From: Eunapius fragilis
Taxonomy: Eukaryota > Porifera > Demospongiae > Spongillida > Spongillidae
NCBI GenBank assembly: GCA_963681505.1
Contig: OY811971.1
Location: forward strand, 23,777,036-23,841,035
DNA length: 64,000 nucleotides
Direction: 5' to 3'
Shown here in pieces: positions 21,618 to 31,146 of the stretch. Position 1 is the first letter of the stretch; the number at the start of each line of letters is the position of its first letter. The translations under genes and the position numbers were made by a program. A model generated the notes under the pieces. It had not been told where the DNA came from. It worked only from the letters and a program-made list of their open reading frames with translations, and searched no databases.

Positions 21618-22005
21618 TCAAAGAGTTATAGTTAGCACCTTGTTTAAAAACACAGACAAGTCATGTGAAGTTTTCGCTTTATCTTGGTTTTGTGTGGTAT
21701 GCCAGTCAATGAATAGTACCACTCTAGTCCCAGCCAGGAACTCATTATTGCGTCTAACAAAAGAAATGTCCCAGGGCTGACAACTTTCGTTCTGTTGGTA
21801 TTGAAAGCATCGATAAGACATTGCTCTGGTAGCCATCATATCTGTTACGGGACATACCAAACCTTGTGCCAAATGCAGCAGGCAAGTGACAACTCTCAGC
21901 ATGTGTCTCAGTCTGCCGTAAGTTACAACTGTGGTCTTTAAATAATGTCCTAGCAAACGTTATTCCAAACCATTTCTCCATTTCAGCTGAAGACGTTGGT
22001 GGCAT
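21618..22005 (-). pseudogene. piggyBac-like transposase relic, N-terminal catalytic side
   Basis: Two overlapping minus-strand frames carry pieces of one protein. TSSAEMEKWFGITFARTLF and PAAFGTRFGMSRNRYDG come from the frame 22005-21754, and FVRRNNEFLAGTRVVLFIDW from the frame 21956-21618. In piggyBac-like proteins these segments precede and include the first catalytic Asp. Several frameshifts separate them. The following segment is missing here and the next recognisable part appears only at 19859, beyond the fold-back element. Confidence 0.65.
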
Positions 22006-22059
22006 CTTTCCCCACGCGTGATGTGTTCACAATCTGGCATTTATGTCATAATGAAAAAA

Positions 22060-22520
22060 TGACATAAAAAATTCCCATAATCTAGAAAATCACTGAGCTT
22101 AGGCAGAGGATACTGGTCTATCATCAATGCCTGATTTGTAATTACCACACAGTCGCACTTTACCATTCTTCCTATATAGGTATGACTACTATTGGTGCTG
22201 CCCACTCACAATGTGTTACTATTTCAATGACACCAGCTCTAATTCCCTCTCCATAGCCTCTTTTAGAGAAAAAGGAACAGGTCTTGGTCAATGAAATTTT
22301 GGCTGTGGATATCTCGATAGCTTTGAAGTGAATCACCTAGCCTATTCATTGTGAAACAAGCCACTGTATCGTTGAAGTGAAATCTCCAGACGAGAAACCA
22401 GTACATGACTGGACACTTGGTGGATTGCCAAGTTTGAATCTCGACAGTGTCTTCCGATCTATCTCCATCAGCCGTATCCACTCTACCCATCAAACATGGT
22501 CCGTCTCCCATAACCACAAT
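22060..22520 (-). pseudogene. Ty3/gypsy protease-to-reverse-transcriptase relic
   Basis: On the minus strand GDGPCLMGR matches the end of the protease region (compare GPNLLGR in the intact gypsy at 58.7 kb). Further on, a damaged frame gives GVIEIVTHCEWAAPIVVI, then GKVRLCGNYK and NQALMIDQYPLPKLSDF in two different frames. These are the first two motifs of reverse transcriptase. Stops and frameshifts are present. The fragment has no visible LTR. Confidence 0.65.
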
Positions 22521-23058
22521 TAGTCTAGCTTGAGGTGGTTGTCTACATCAACATCAGCTTCTATCGCAACTAAAGGCTTTGCAGAATATGTTCTCAAAAA
22601 TACTCGGGACTTTTTCAGTTTGATCGATTATTTGTTAACTTAGTGCTATTAACCTCAGTCTATACATCGCAAATTATATTATTGCGCATGATATGGCATA
22701 CCTTTTTATGAAAACTCCTCCTTTGAAATGATATCCATGTGTTTCTTAATAACAGGAGTTTCTCATGTCCCACTGTCCTATTAGCATTATTTGAAGCATA
22801 TTTCGTTTTGTCATTGACCCATTTCTGGTGGTTGATGCCAGAAAGGGCATTATTTATTGTCCCATTCCTCTGCAAATGACAGGAGAAATAGTATTGTAAG
22901 AGACAACTGTATAATCTTCGCATTAACCTGCCTGTTGAAAATTCTTCATATCCACTTACCAATTAGTGATTAAAATTAAAACCATTGAGGGTGTTTCAAT
23001 TTGTTGCCAATTAGCTGGTATTGGATGAATAAACTTTAATGTCCTGCAGTTCAGGGTT
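22521..23058. other. No feature seen
   Basis: A 100-codon minus-strand frame (22660-22962) shows no family signature. It might be retroelement-derived, but I cannot support it. Confidence 0.35.
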
Positions 23059-23333
23059 CAGGGGCAGACACAGGAATCTTAGAAGGGGGGTCCATCATGA
23101 ATAATCAACAGGGGAGGGGGTGTGCCCCCTCTCTTGCAAAGCGTGGAAGCTTTTTGGGGGTTCGGCACTTGTGCACTGGATGATACGCTATATCACATGC
23201 GGTGTTTTTAATTGCTTTCGTTAATAGTATTGATACTTAATTTTATTCATCATCAGATTTGAGGGGGGGGGTCTAGACACCAACGACCCCTCGACCCCCC
23301 CCCCCCCCCGTCCCCCCCCTTTATCCAACACTG
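23059..23333. mobile_element. hAT-type MITE with 5-bp target duplication GGGTT
   Basis: The left end CAGGGGCAGACACAGG and the right end (…TTATCCAACACTG, which reads CAGTGTTGGATAA on the other strand) are short imperfect inverted repeats. GGGTT occurs directly outside both ends (23054-23058 and 23334-23338). The interior has long G and C runs next to both ends, as in the MITE at 32842 and the hAT element at 36119. It is 275 bp long and non-coding. Confidence 0.65.
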
Positions 23334-23745
23334 GGGTTTACCACTATAATTAACCCTCAATTGTTAATGCTTGTATTAATATTATCTGTGAAGGGTTACT
23401 AATTATATTAAATGTTTATTTGCCAAAGGAAAGTACTGCATTTCATATCTTTTAGTGCAAATGTATATCAATCAGTCCAAATGTGCCACCATATTGTTGA
23501 GAACTGTCGTGCATGTGTGCATTAAGCACAATGATGTGATTTTTGCCATTCATAAAATGATCCTACCATGAGTAAGTGCCAATGAGGGTGACTGCTCTAA
23601 AAATTGTACAATATTCTTTTATAACGTGAGAAGGAACCATCACATCAATAACTATGGCGTTAACCCCTTATTAGCCCATTATGGACTGCAAGACATTAAG
23701 TGCCAAATTGTTTTATGCTGATTTTTATGAATTGCTCCTTTACAG

Positions 23746-24747
23746 GTAGAATGGAAGGCTTGTTTGAAACACTGTAAACGTTTCCTTCCCATATCACCAG
23801 ATGCTTCAGAACAAGATATCTTGGATACAATTGAGATTGAAACTGGTAGAAATTTTTTATTTTTTTCATATTTTTTAAAGCCTAAGAATGAAACAAGAGA
23901 ATGGACATATAAATTGGCTCTGAATCAGTTCACGGAAACTATGGAAAAGCTACGAATATATGAATCACTGAAAAAATACATCGATGATTCCAGAGATGTC
24001 CCAAATACTCTAAAAACTATGTGTTCCTATTTGTGCAATCAAAATGTAGGTTGTGGTTGTATTGATCTGCGGTATTTCTATCGCTCTGCAGATGGCAGAG
24101 GTCATGTTTTAGGTGAAGCAATTAGGCGTATTGCTTTGAAGGTAATGTCAGACTACCAAGAATTTTCGCGTAGTACTATGTTTGTGAATCTTATTAACTC
24201 TGTGTCAAGGGGAAAAAATCCTGCTATTGCTGGTTACAGAGTTGAAGAAGCAGTTAATATGTCTTTGTCCACTGCACCTGTGTTAATGCAGGTGTTGCGC
24301 AAATCAATTGTGGATGCTAGTACAGACGAAAAAGATCATTTGCTTAGCACAATAAAGGTTGTAAATTTTTCTGAAGATGTAAAAATTAAAGTGGACAAAG
24401 TAGCTGGCATTGTTGTATATATACCGGATAATACTTGTCATCCTTATGTTGATGCTATGATCCACATTACAAGGAAAAAAGATAGACGTATTGATAAAAA
24501 AAATAAATCCGTCCTTATTGGTGTTCAGATTACTATTCAAGACCCAATACCAAAAGCAAAGTGTGAGAAATCTGAAAAGTTTTTAACTTCCTACAAAGCA
24601 TTATTTGAGGATATTCAAGATGTTTCTGTTTTTTTGTTGAACATTTCTCCAACTTATCATTCTGATCCAAGAAGAAGACTATCCATCTTACACATTGCAA
24701 TTAGAGAAATTGATGAAAGACTCCAAGTAGCATTGAAGAAAAACTGA
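23746..24747 (+). CDS. Terminal exon of a gene with a Crinkler/RHS-like PD-(D/E)XK nuclease fold
   Basis: A 334-codon open stretch that begins at a good acceptor (tgctcctttacag before GTA at 23746) and has no suitable ATG; a frame starting at TTG 23764 is artificial. The first exon or exons must lie upstream and I cannot place them. The C-terminal third has PYVDAMIHITR, then a basic loop, then VLIGVQITIQDP and a lysine-rich stretch. That order (Asp, then hydrophobic strand with Gln/Glu-x-Thr/Lys) resembles the restriction-endonuclease-like domain of the Crinkler/RHS effector class, which is often carried by transposons and by genes in conflict. The N-terminal two thirds are unrecognised but rich in helices. 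The frame is intact despite lying among relics, which suggests selection or recent arrival. Confidence 0.55.
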   Translation, partial: VEWKACLKHCKRFLPISPDASEQDILDTIEIETGRNFLFFSYFLKPKNETREWTYKLALNQFTETMEKLRIYESLKKYIDDSRDVPNTLKTMCSYLCNQNVGCGCIDLRYFYRSADGRGHVLGEAIRRIALKVMSDYQEFSRSTMFVNLINSVSRGKNPAIAGYRVEEAVNMSLSTAPVLMQVLRKSIVDASTDEKDHLLSTIKVVNFSEDVKIKVDKVAGIVVYIPDNTCHPYVDAMIHITRKKDRRIDKKNKSVLIGVQITIQDPIPKAKCEKSEKFLTSYKALFEDIQDVSVFLLNISPTYHSDPRRRLSILHIAIREIDERLQVALKKN

Positions 24748-24896
24748 AAACCTGTGTATTATGTATAAATTGTATATGTGTTTTAGAACTGCTCCCTTTA
24801 TTTTATACTTCTGTTACCCGTTCTCTCCCGCAATAGTGTTAAACATGCATGTAGCATTCATATACATGTAGTTCTTTGTTTCTCAGCTAAAATGGA

Positions 24897-25900
24897 TTAT
24901 TTATTCGCTGCCACTGTTCTGCAGGTATAAATCAAAGGAGATCGTAAGGGTCTATCAGTAGAACATGCATATGTTGCGTCTTCTATTTTGCTCAAGCATG
25001 AATCACATGTATCCGGCCTCACGCAGCAACCGAGGATGCAAAGTAAACCACAGTAGCTCAACAAATATTGTGTATAATTATATGCTAGTAATGTTTTTAT
25101 GAACATCGCTCCTATATGTGGGTGGGATCGAGGGACCTAGCGCATATTTTTTCAAGTTTGCAATCTAATATTCTAAGAGACACTTACGTTCTCACCAACG
25201 TCTTTCTAATACGCACTGGAAATTAGTCTGTCCATCAGATTATGGAGTTACAGTGTCCAGAATTTTTAAATACGCGTGCGCTTTGCGTCAACGTATATAT
25301 GTACCAAAATCAAGGTGAATTGATTTTTCCAGCCGAAAGATATCGAGCATTTGAACCCCAAGGGGTATTTCTCGTTGCACCACTGGCACGAGCAAAAATC
25401 CATAATATATGGTGTAGTAAGTATGAAGTGGTGCATAGCAAAAAAGAATGCGTAGAATCAATTCTTGATTATCGATTGATTTGCCACTTACATTCTGCAT
25501 GGTACATATATTGTAAACATTTTGTACCAGAATGTAAGTGGCAAATCAATTGAAAATCAAGAATTGATTCGACGCGTTTTTTGCTGTGGTGAAAATAGGA
25601 AGTAATAGCGCTTTTACCGTTCGGAAATCTTGCATGGTGTAGCAGACGAATCACAACTCTAAACCCTGAACTCAGCTATAGTGTGTGTGTACAGTTGGGT
25701 GACTGTTTTCCCGGTCGCTAAGTTACGAAGCTATTGAACAGTAGGCCTGGTTAGCGGATTGGCCTTCCTCCGACTTATTTGTATTTACAACTCATGTGCA
25801 CGTCATGAACATTAATATCCTGTGCTGCAGACCTGCCTGGCTGGATCCAACCTCCTTCAGGAGAGTAGACAACTTTACAAAGCTGGGGGGATAATTATAA
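24897..25900. repeat. Repeat family R, copy D (modules Y and Z, forward)
   Basis: The stretch is the inverted counterpart of 29700-30530. Shared landmarks include ttttgctcaagcatgaatcacatgt, tgtataattatatgctagtaatg, ctccataatctgatgga (inverted), agccgaaagatat and acgtcatgaacattaatatcc. The arms are about 0.8-1.0 kb with about 85 percent identity. A MITE at 25434-25588 is present only in this copy. Confidence 0.8.
25434..25588. mobile_element. MITE with CACAGCAAAAAA-type ends, copy 1
   Basis: A 155-bp palindromic insert with arms of about 65 bp (left CATAGCAAAAAAGAATGCG, right the inverse of CACAGCAAAAAACGCG; both continue GAATCAATTCTTGATT). GTG stands on both sides (25431-25433 and 25589-25591). 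The paralogous copy C near 30040 lacks the insert, which confirms the insertion, although about 6 extra bases (aaaata) remain on the right side. Confidence 0.8.
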
Positions 25901-26689
25901 CAACTTCATGCACCATGCACTAATTAAATCGGCTGATGGCAAGACGGCTCGCTACGTAATTTTGAGGTGTGCTGCTCTGTTCAAACAAAATATGACAGCG
26001 TGGCGTAGCCACAACTGATATAAATTTGTGTTCAGAATCACGGTGCTTCCTGATCTGCAACAGCTCCACCATACTTCAAGAGGCCTGTGCATAAGATATA
26101 ACACCACTGGGGGTGAGGGGGGGGGGGGGGGGGGGGGGGGCAAGTCCCGTATTTCGTGACCATGCAAACAATGCCTAGAATGCTCACATATCCGCAGAAA
26201 CAGTCTCATATACTACCTGACCACATGGCAATTGTGGGTGCACATGTGTGTGCGCATGGTGTATGGGTGTGCATGTATTGGAATCAAAAGATCTGTTTCA
26301 TCTCTGGTGGCACCTATTAATGTGGACATAAGTGAAGGCTCAAAGGATCTAAATACGTTAACCAATGTGTGTGTGTATGTGTTCTACAATAAACAAAGTC
26401 TAAAGTAACCTACATGTAGATTAAAATGATTACTACCAGAACCACTTTTGCTAAACACTTCAGTCCAAATAACATACCAAAATCATGTAATGGACGAATC
26501 TATAGATCACATGCGTTAGGTCACATGTAACCACCCATCTCGTTTCCTAGACTACTCTAGCTCACAGCACACACAGGTGAAGGAGAGGTGATGTAATTTC
26601 CTACATTGATCTCGGGGCACAGCTGGTGAATGTAGCCATACACAGTCACAGTCACCTACTTGATACGGAGCACCATGTACTTTGACATT
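25901..26689. other. Unassigned DNA with a long G run
   Basis: A G run of about 25 at 26117-26140 is the main feature. The rest has GT-rich patches and no gene. Confidence 0.4.
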
Positions 26690-27475
26690 GTACATACCCT
26701 TTTGTCGGTGGTGCTCAGTAATACCCTTTTGTCTTTGGTGCTCAGTAATACCCTTTTGTCGGTGGTGCTCAGTAATACCCTTTTGTCGGTGGTGCTCAGT
26801 AATACCCTTTTGTCGGTGGTGCTCAGTAATACCCTTTTGTTGGTGGTGCTCAGTAATACCCTTTTGTCGGTGGTGCTCAGTAATACCCTTTTGTCGGTGG
26901 GGCTCAGTAATACCCTTTTGTTGGTGGTGATCAGTAATACCCTTTTGTCGGTGGTGCTCAGTAATACCCTTTTGTCGGTGGTGCTTAGAAATACCGTTTT
27001 GTCTTTGGTGCTCAGTAATACCCTTTTGTCGGTGGTGCTCAGTAATACCCTTTTGTTGGTGGTGCTCAGTAATACCCTTTTGTCGGTGGTGCTCAGTAAT
27101 ACCCTTTTGTTGGTGGTGCTCAGTAATGCCTTTTTGTCGGTGGTGCTCAGTAATACCCTTTTGTCGGTGGTGCTTAGAAATACCGTTTTGTCTTTGGTGC
27201 TCAGTAATACCCTTTTGTCGGTTGTGCTCAGTAATACCCTTTTGTCGGTGGTGCTCAGTAATACCCTTTTGTCGGTGGTGCTCAGTAATACCCTTTTGTC
27301 AGTGGTGCTCAGTAATACCCTTTTGTCAGTGGTGCTCAGTAATACCCTTTTGTCTGTGGTGCTCAGTAATACCCTTTTGTCGGTGGTGCTCAGTAATACC
27401 CTTTTGTCGGTGGTGCTCAGTAATACCCTTTTGTCGGTGGTGCCCAGTAATACCCTTTTGTCGGTGGTGCTCAGT
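26690..27475. repeat. 27-bp minisatellite
   Basis: About 29 copies of a 27-bp unit (taatacccttttgtcggtgg followed by tgctcag). Variants (gttggtgg, gtctttgg, ttagaaataccg) recur in blocks: ttagaaataccgttttgtcttt appears at about 26985 and 27173. Since 27 is nine codons, frames stay open (NTLLSVVLS), giving a 346-codon ORF that I do not accept as a gene. Confidence 0.96.
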
Positions 27476-28072
27476 AAAATCTGGAAGCATTATTTTGGAC
27501 AGATAAATTTCACCCCCTGTTGCCAAACACATGCACATGATTTCCAACGTGTATATGCTATAGCCTCCTTATCAATATCATGTAATTCTTATACGCTTAT
27601 ATACTATCCTAGCTGGAATAATATAACCCCGCGGATACTTCCTAAGGTTGGGGAGGGGGGGGGGGGGGGGCGCGCGGATTTTCGTACCTATATAATGTAG
27701 AAGAATCAGTAGTTATTCTGGCCGAAGAGGAACAGATAGGCATGGAACTAACAGTATGATGCTCATCCGCACAGCGCCGGGTGTGGTGGATGAGGGAAGG
27801 TTTGCGGGCTCCGCGTATCCCAGCTACGCATACCCTGCTTTTTACTTATACTTATACGGCATGCATAAAATAAAATCGTCATTGCATGTATTTATCAAAC
27901 ATGCATGGGATTGTAATATGTATTTTTAAAAGTGGTTTCCTCTGTGCATTACAATGCCTAGCCCCTCTTTATACAGGCTGAATTTACTCCACCCCCGCCC
28001 CCGCCCTCCACCCCTTGTTGAAACATATACCTTGCATGGAATTGTTACATGCAAATCTATTATGAAAACCTA
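27470..28072. repeat. Repeat family R, copy A, first part (module X, forward)
   Basis: Matches 31147-31860 in the same orientation and 30530-31080 in inverted orientation. Landmarks are attattttggacaga, atttcaccccctgttgccaa, aataaccccgcggatacttc, aggcatggaactaacag and ttgcatggaattgt. It starts exactly where the 27-bp minisatellite ends. The G run (27653-27670) sits at the same place in copy B, where it has lengthened. Confidence 0.85.
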
Positions 28073-28929
28073 TCGGAAGTTTCGTTAGAAACTTCCATAT
28101 AGGATTTGACCCCGACTATGAATGTCATTAAAAAAACGCGACCCGTCTGTAACAACACTCCCGACGATCGGATCGTGTAGCTTGTTTTAGCAATCGATCT
28201 AGAAGTCAAAAATGAGTAGTTTCGTTTTTGTTTCATGTCGCTGAACCGCGTGGTTGTTGAGAACAAGAGTGTACTGCCCGTCCTCGTACCCAGTCTCGGA
28301 ACAAGGGGCGGGTCGTCTTCTTCTCCTCCTTCTTGCCCACGCATAACTCAGGACAGGAACATTTCTAAGCGATGAAAATTTCACCAATAGCTTCAGAATC
28401 GGCTGGAGGACTCGCTTTTATATAATATAATACTTTGATAAACAACGACTATCAGCCTCCTATGTCTTGTTAGTCTCGTACCCAGACCGTCTATGACGTA
28501 AGCGATTATCGCTGTAAACACTACGTCCATACGTATGGACGTAGTGATTATACTGTTTACAGCGATAATCGCTTACGTCATAGACGGTCTGGGTACGAGA
28601 CTAATGTCTTGTATAATTAAATGGGTATGAAAAAAATAAAGAAAACAAGTAAATAAAAACATTCTCTACGAGAAAGTTGGTGGGATATAGGATTTGATTA
28701 TGACATTGGTGGTGTAAAAAGCAAGGAAACAAGGTCTTATCAGAAGGGAAAATGTCATAGTCCTATATTTAGCACACAAACAACACATGCCCTAGAAATG
28801 TGCTAAATATAGGACTATGACATTTTCCCTTCTGATAAGACCTTGTTTCCTTGCTTTTTACACCACCAATGTCATAATCAAATCCTATATCCCACCAACT
28901 TTCTCGTAGAGAATGTTTTTATTTACTTG
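28073..28929. mobile_element. 857-bp insertion in repeat copy A
   Basis: Copies B and C run gaaaac…gacttaaagg or gaaaaccta-gacagggcc without this stretch. In copy A it sits between two TA dinucleotides (28071-28072 and 28930-28931) that would rejoin to the uninterrupted form. It holds an unassigned left part (with a hairpin cggaagtttcgttagaaacttcc at 28074-28096), a MULE-type MITE and a perfect fold-back. It may be one composite element or several insertions. Confidence 0.55.
28471..28603. mobile_element. MULE-type MITE with 9-bp target duplication ATGTCTTGT
   Basis: A 133-bp palindrome with arms of about 60 bp beginning TAGTCTCGTACCCAGACC. ATGTCTTGT is repeated directly outside (28462-28470 and 28604-28612). 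Long terminal repeats with a 9-bp duplication are the pattern of Mutator-like elements. The arms differ by an 8-bp indel near the centre (agtataat), otherwise they match. Confidence 0.82.
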
Positions 28930-28930
28930 T
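28645..28930. mobile_element. Fold-back with near-identical arms of about 130 bp
   Basis: The left arm from acaagtaaataaaaacattc to atatttagcaca is repeated inverted after a loop of about 22 bp (caaacaacacatgccctagaaa). I see no mismatch in the arms. The lack of decay implies a recent origin or gene conversion between the arms. No target duplication was found with confidence. Confidence 0.8.
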
Positions 28931-29160
28931 AGACTTAAAGGGCCTTTCAGTAGAACATGCCTTTTCTATTTTGCTCAAGCATGAATCACATGTACACGGC
29001 CTCACGCAGTAACCAAGGATGCAAAGTAAACCACAGTAGCTCGACAAATATCACTCCTGGTGGCTATATCGTATCATCGCGGCGGCACAAATCATATATA
29101 CACGTCCAATATGCAGATCTTCAGGCAGACTTAGCCTGTACACACTGACATGGGATATAC
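28930..29160. repeat. Repeat family R, copy A, second part (module Y, forward)
   Basis: Resumes the match to copy B (31868-32270): gacttaaagggcctNtcagtagaacatgccttttctatt, gtaaaccacagtagctcgacaaatatcactcctg and atatgcagatcttcaggcagacttagcctgt. The MITE seen in copy B is absent here, and the empty site reads gcaaagtaaaccacag. Confidence 0.85.
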
Positions 29161-29699
29161 GCTTTCTTAAGCTGCATGACAGAATTTCCTAAGCGACCGA
29201 ATCTCCTTACGAAATACGTTAACGCCCGCGCTTGCATGATCAATTTGCGGGCCACAATAATTGCCAATGATTGCTATAATCAAATTGGGCAACTTCAGGG
29301 TTAAAACGGTAGCTACATCGTTGAAGGTTTTAGCAAGGATCTAGAGATTGGATTTGGTGTCTTAGTACATGAGCTACTTTCACTGAGAGGAATTTATCTT
29401 TGCAACTGCCATGTTAACCTGATAAAAAGATCGAAAAATGCGATAATTATAATAAGGTGTTACTAATTGGGGTCCTTATCGTCTGCTCAGACGATAAAGG
29501 TCGGCCGACGCTTAACTATAGCGGTACCACCCCTAAGCCCCTTAAATCTTTACTTTCCTACGTCCGATTTTTATGGCCGAAAGCAGATTATAACAATTCC
29601 CTTCTATAATGGGGAGTTTACAGTTTTTATTCCTACACCCCCCACCCCCCTTGAGCGGGGTCACTACATATTTGAATGACAGGGAAATTAACAACCGAA
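29161..29699. other. No gene seen
   Basis: Unassigned AT-rich stretch followed by CT-rich sequence. It ends shortly before the C run at 29727-29744 that marks the outer end of copy C. Confidence 0.35.
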
Positions 29700-31080
29700 C
29701 AAGGTTACTCGGTTTGTTATAATTATCCCCCCCCCCCCCCCCCCAGTTTTGTAAAGTTGTCTACTCCCCTGAAGGGGGTTGGATCCGGCCAGGCAGGTCT
29801 GCAGCACTGGATATTAATGTTCATGACGTGCACATGAGTAGTAAGTACAATTAAGTGGGAAGAAGGCCAATCCGCTAACCAGGCCTACTGTAACGTTCCA
29901 TAGCTTCGTAACTTAGCGACCGGGAAAACAGCCCCCCAACTGTACACACACACTATAGCTGGGTTCAGGGTTTAGAGTTGTGATTCGTCTGTTACACCAT
30001 GCAGGACTTCAGAACGGTAAACGCCATTTACTTCCCACTTCATACTTACTACGTCATATATTATGGATCTTTGCTCGTGCCAGTGTTGCAACGACCGATA
30101 CCCCTTGGGGTTCAAACACTCCATATCTTTCGGCTGGAAAAATCAATTGACATATACGTTGACGCAAAACGTACACGTAATATAAAATTCTGGACACTGT
30201 AACTCCATAATCTGATGGACTGACTATAATTTCCAGTGCGTATAAGAAAGACGTTGGTGAGAACGTAAGGCTTAGAATATTTTTTAAAAAGATTTCAAAC
30301 TTGAAAAAATATGCGCTAGATCCCTCGATCCCACCCACATATAAGAGCCATGTGCATTAAAACATTACTAGCATATAATTATACACAATATTTGTCGAGC
30401 TACTGTGGTTTACTTTGCATCCTCGGTTACTGCGTGAGGCCGTACACATGTGATTCATGCTTGAGCAAAATAGAAAAGGCAACATATGCATGTTCGTTCT
30501 ACTGATAGTATAGGCCCTGTCTAGGTTTTCATAATACAATTCCATGCAAGGTATATGTTTCAAAAAGGGGTGGGGGCGGGAGGTGGATTAAATTCAGCCT
30601 GTATTTCTTTTTAAAGAGGGGCTAGGCATTAAAATGCACAGAGAAAACCATTTTTAAAAATACATATTACAATCCCATGCATGTTTGATACAATGATAAT
30701 TTTAATTTATGCATGCGGTTTAAGCAAGAAGCAGGGTGTGTGTAGCTGGGATTCGCGGAGCCCTTTAAACATGATCACCACGCGGGGCAGCTACATGGTT
30801 TTAAAGCCGGCAGACGACTTAAGAAACCGGTCACTGACATAATTTATTCAATACATTGTTCAGCTCGATCAGACTGTTAGTTCCATGCCTATCTGTTCCT
30901 CTTCGGCCATGCAGGATAATTACTGATTCTTCTACATTATATAGGTACGAAAATCCCCCCACCCCCCTAACCTTATACGAAGTATCCGCGGGGTTATATT
31001 ATTCCAGGATAGTACATAAGTATATAAACATTACCCAATGCACGATATTCATATAAACATTGGAAATCATGTGTAATTAT
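29700..31080. repeat. Repeat family R, copy C (modules Z, Y, X, inverted)
   Basis: Inverted relative to copies A, B and D. From left to right it matches D (29700-30530, modules Z then Y) and A/B (30530-31080, module X). It is the only copy with all three modules joined and so shows the order X-Y-Z of the full repeat. About 150 bp around 30760-30850 (cacgcggggcagctacatgg…gacataatttattcaata) are also in copy B but not in copy A. Confidence 0.82.
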
Positions 31081-31146
31081 GCACAACTAGCATAATCTAG
31101 GTCCTTTATATGACTCAAAATGGAGTTCAGTAATGTCTATCCCGGA

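Noticed and set aside
25242..25654. Small ORFs in both strands over repeat copy D
   Set aside because: They cross the MITE borders and are not kept in the sister copy C.
26660..27700. 346-codon ORF with NTLLSVVLS repeats that looks like a hydrophobic repeat protein
   Set aside because: It is the 27-bp minisatellite, and a second frame is also open with IPFCRWCSV repeats. It runs on into repeat module X, which is non-coding in the other copies.
28060..28387. Overlapping minus-strand ORFs of 94 and 62 codons
   Set aside because: They lie in the 857-bp insert, run through its left border into repeat module X and show no known motif.
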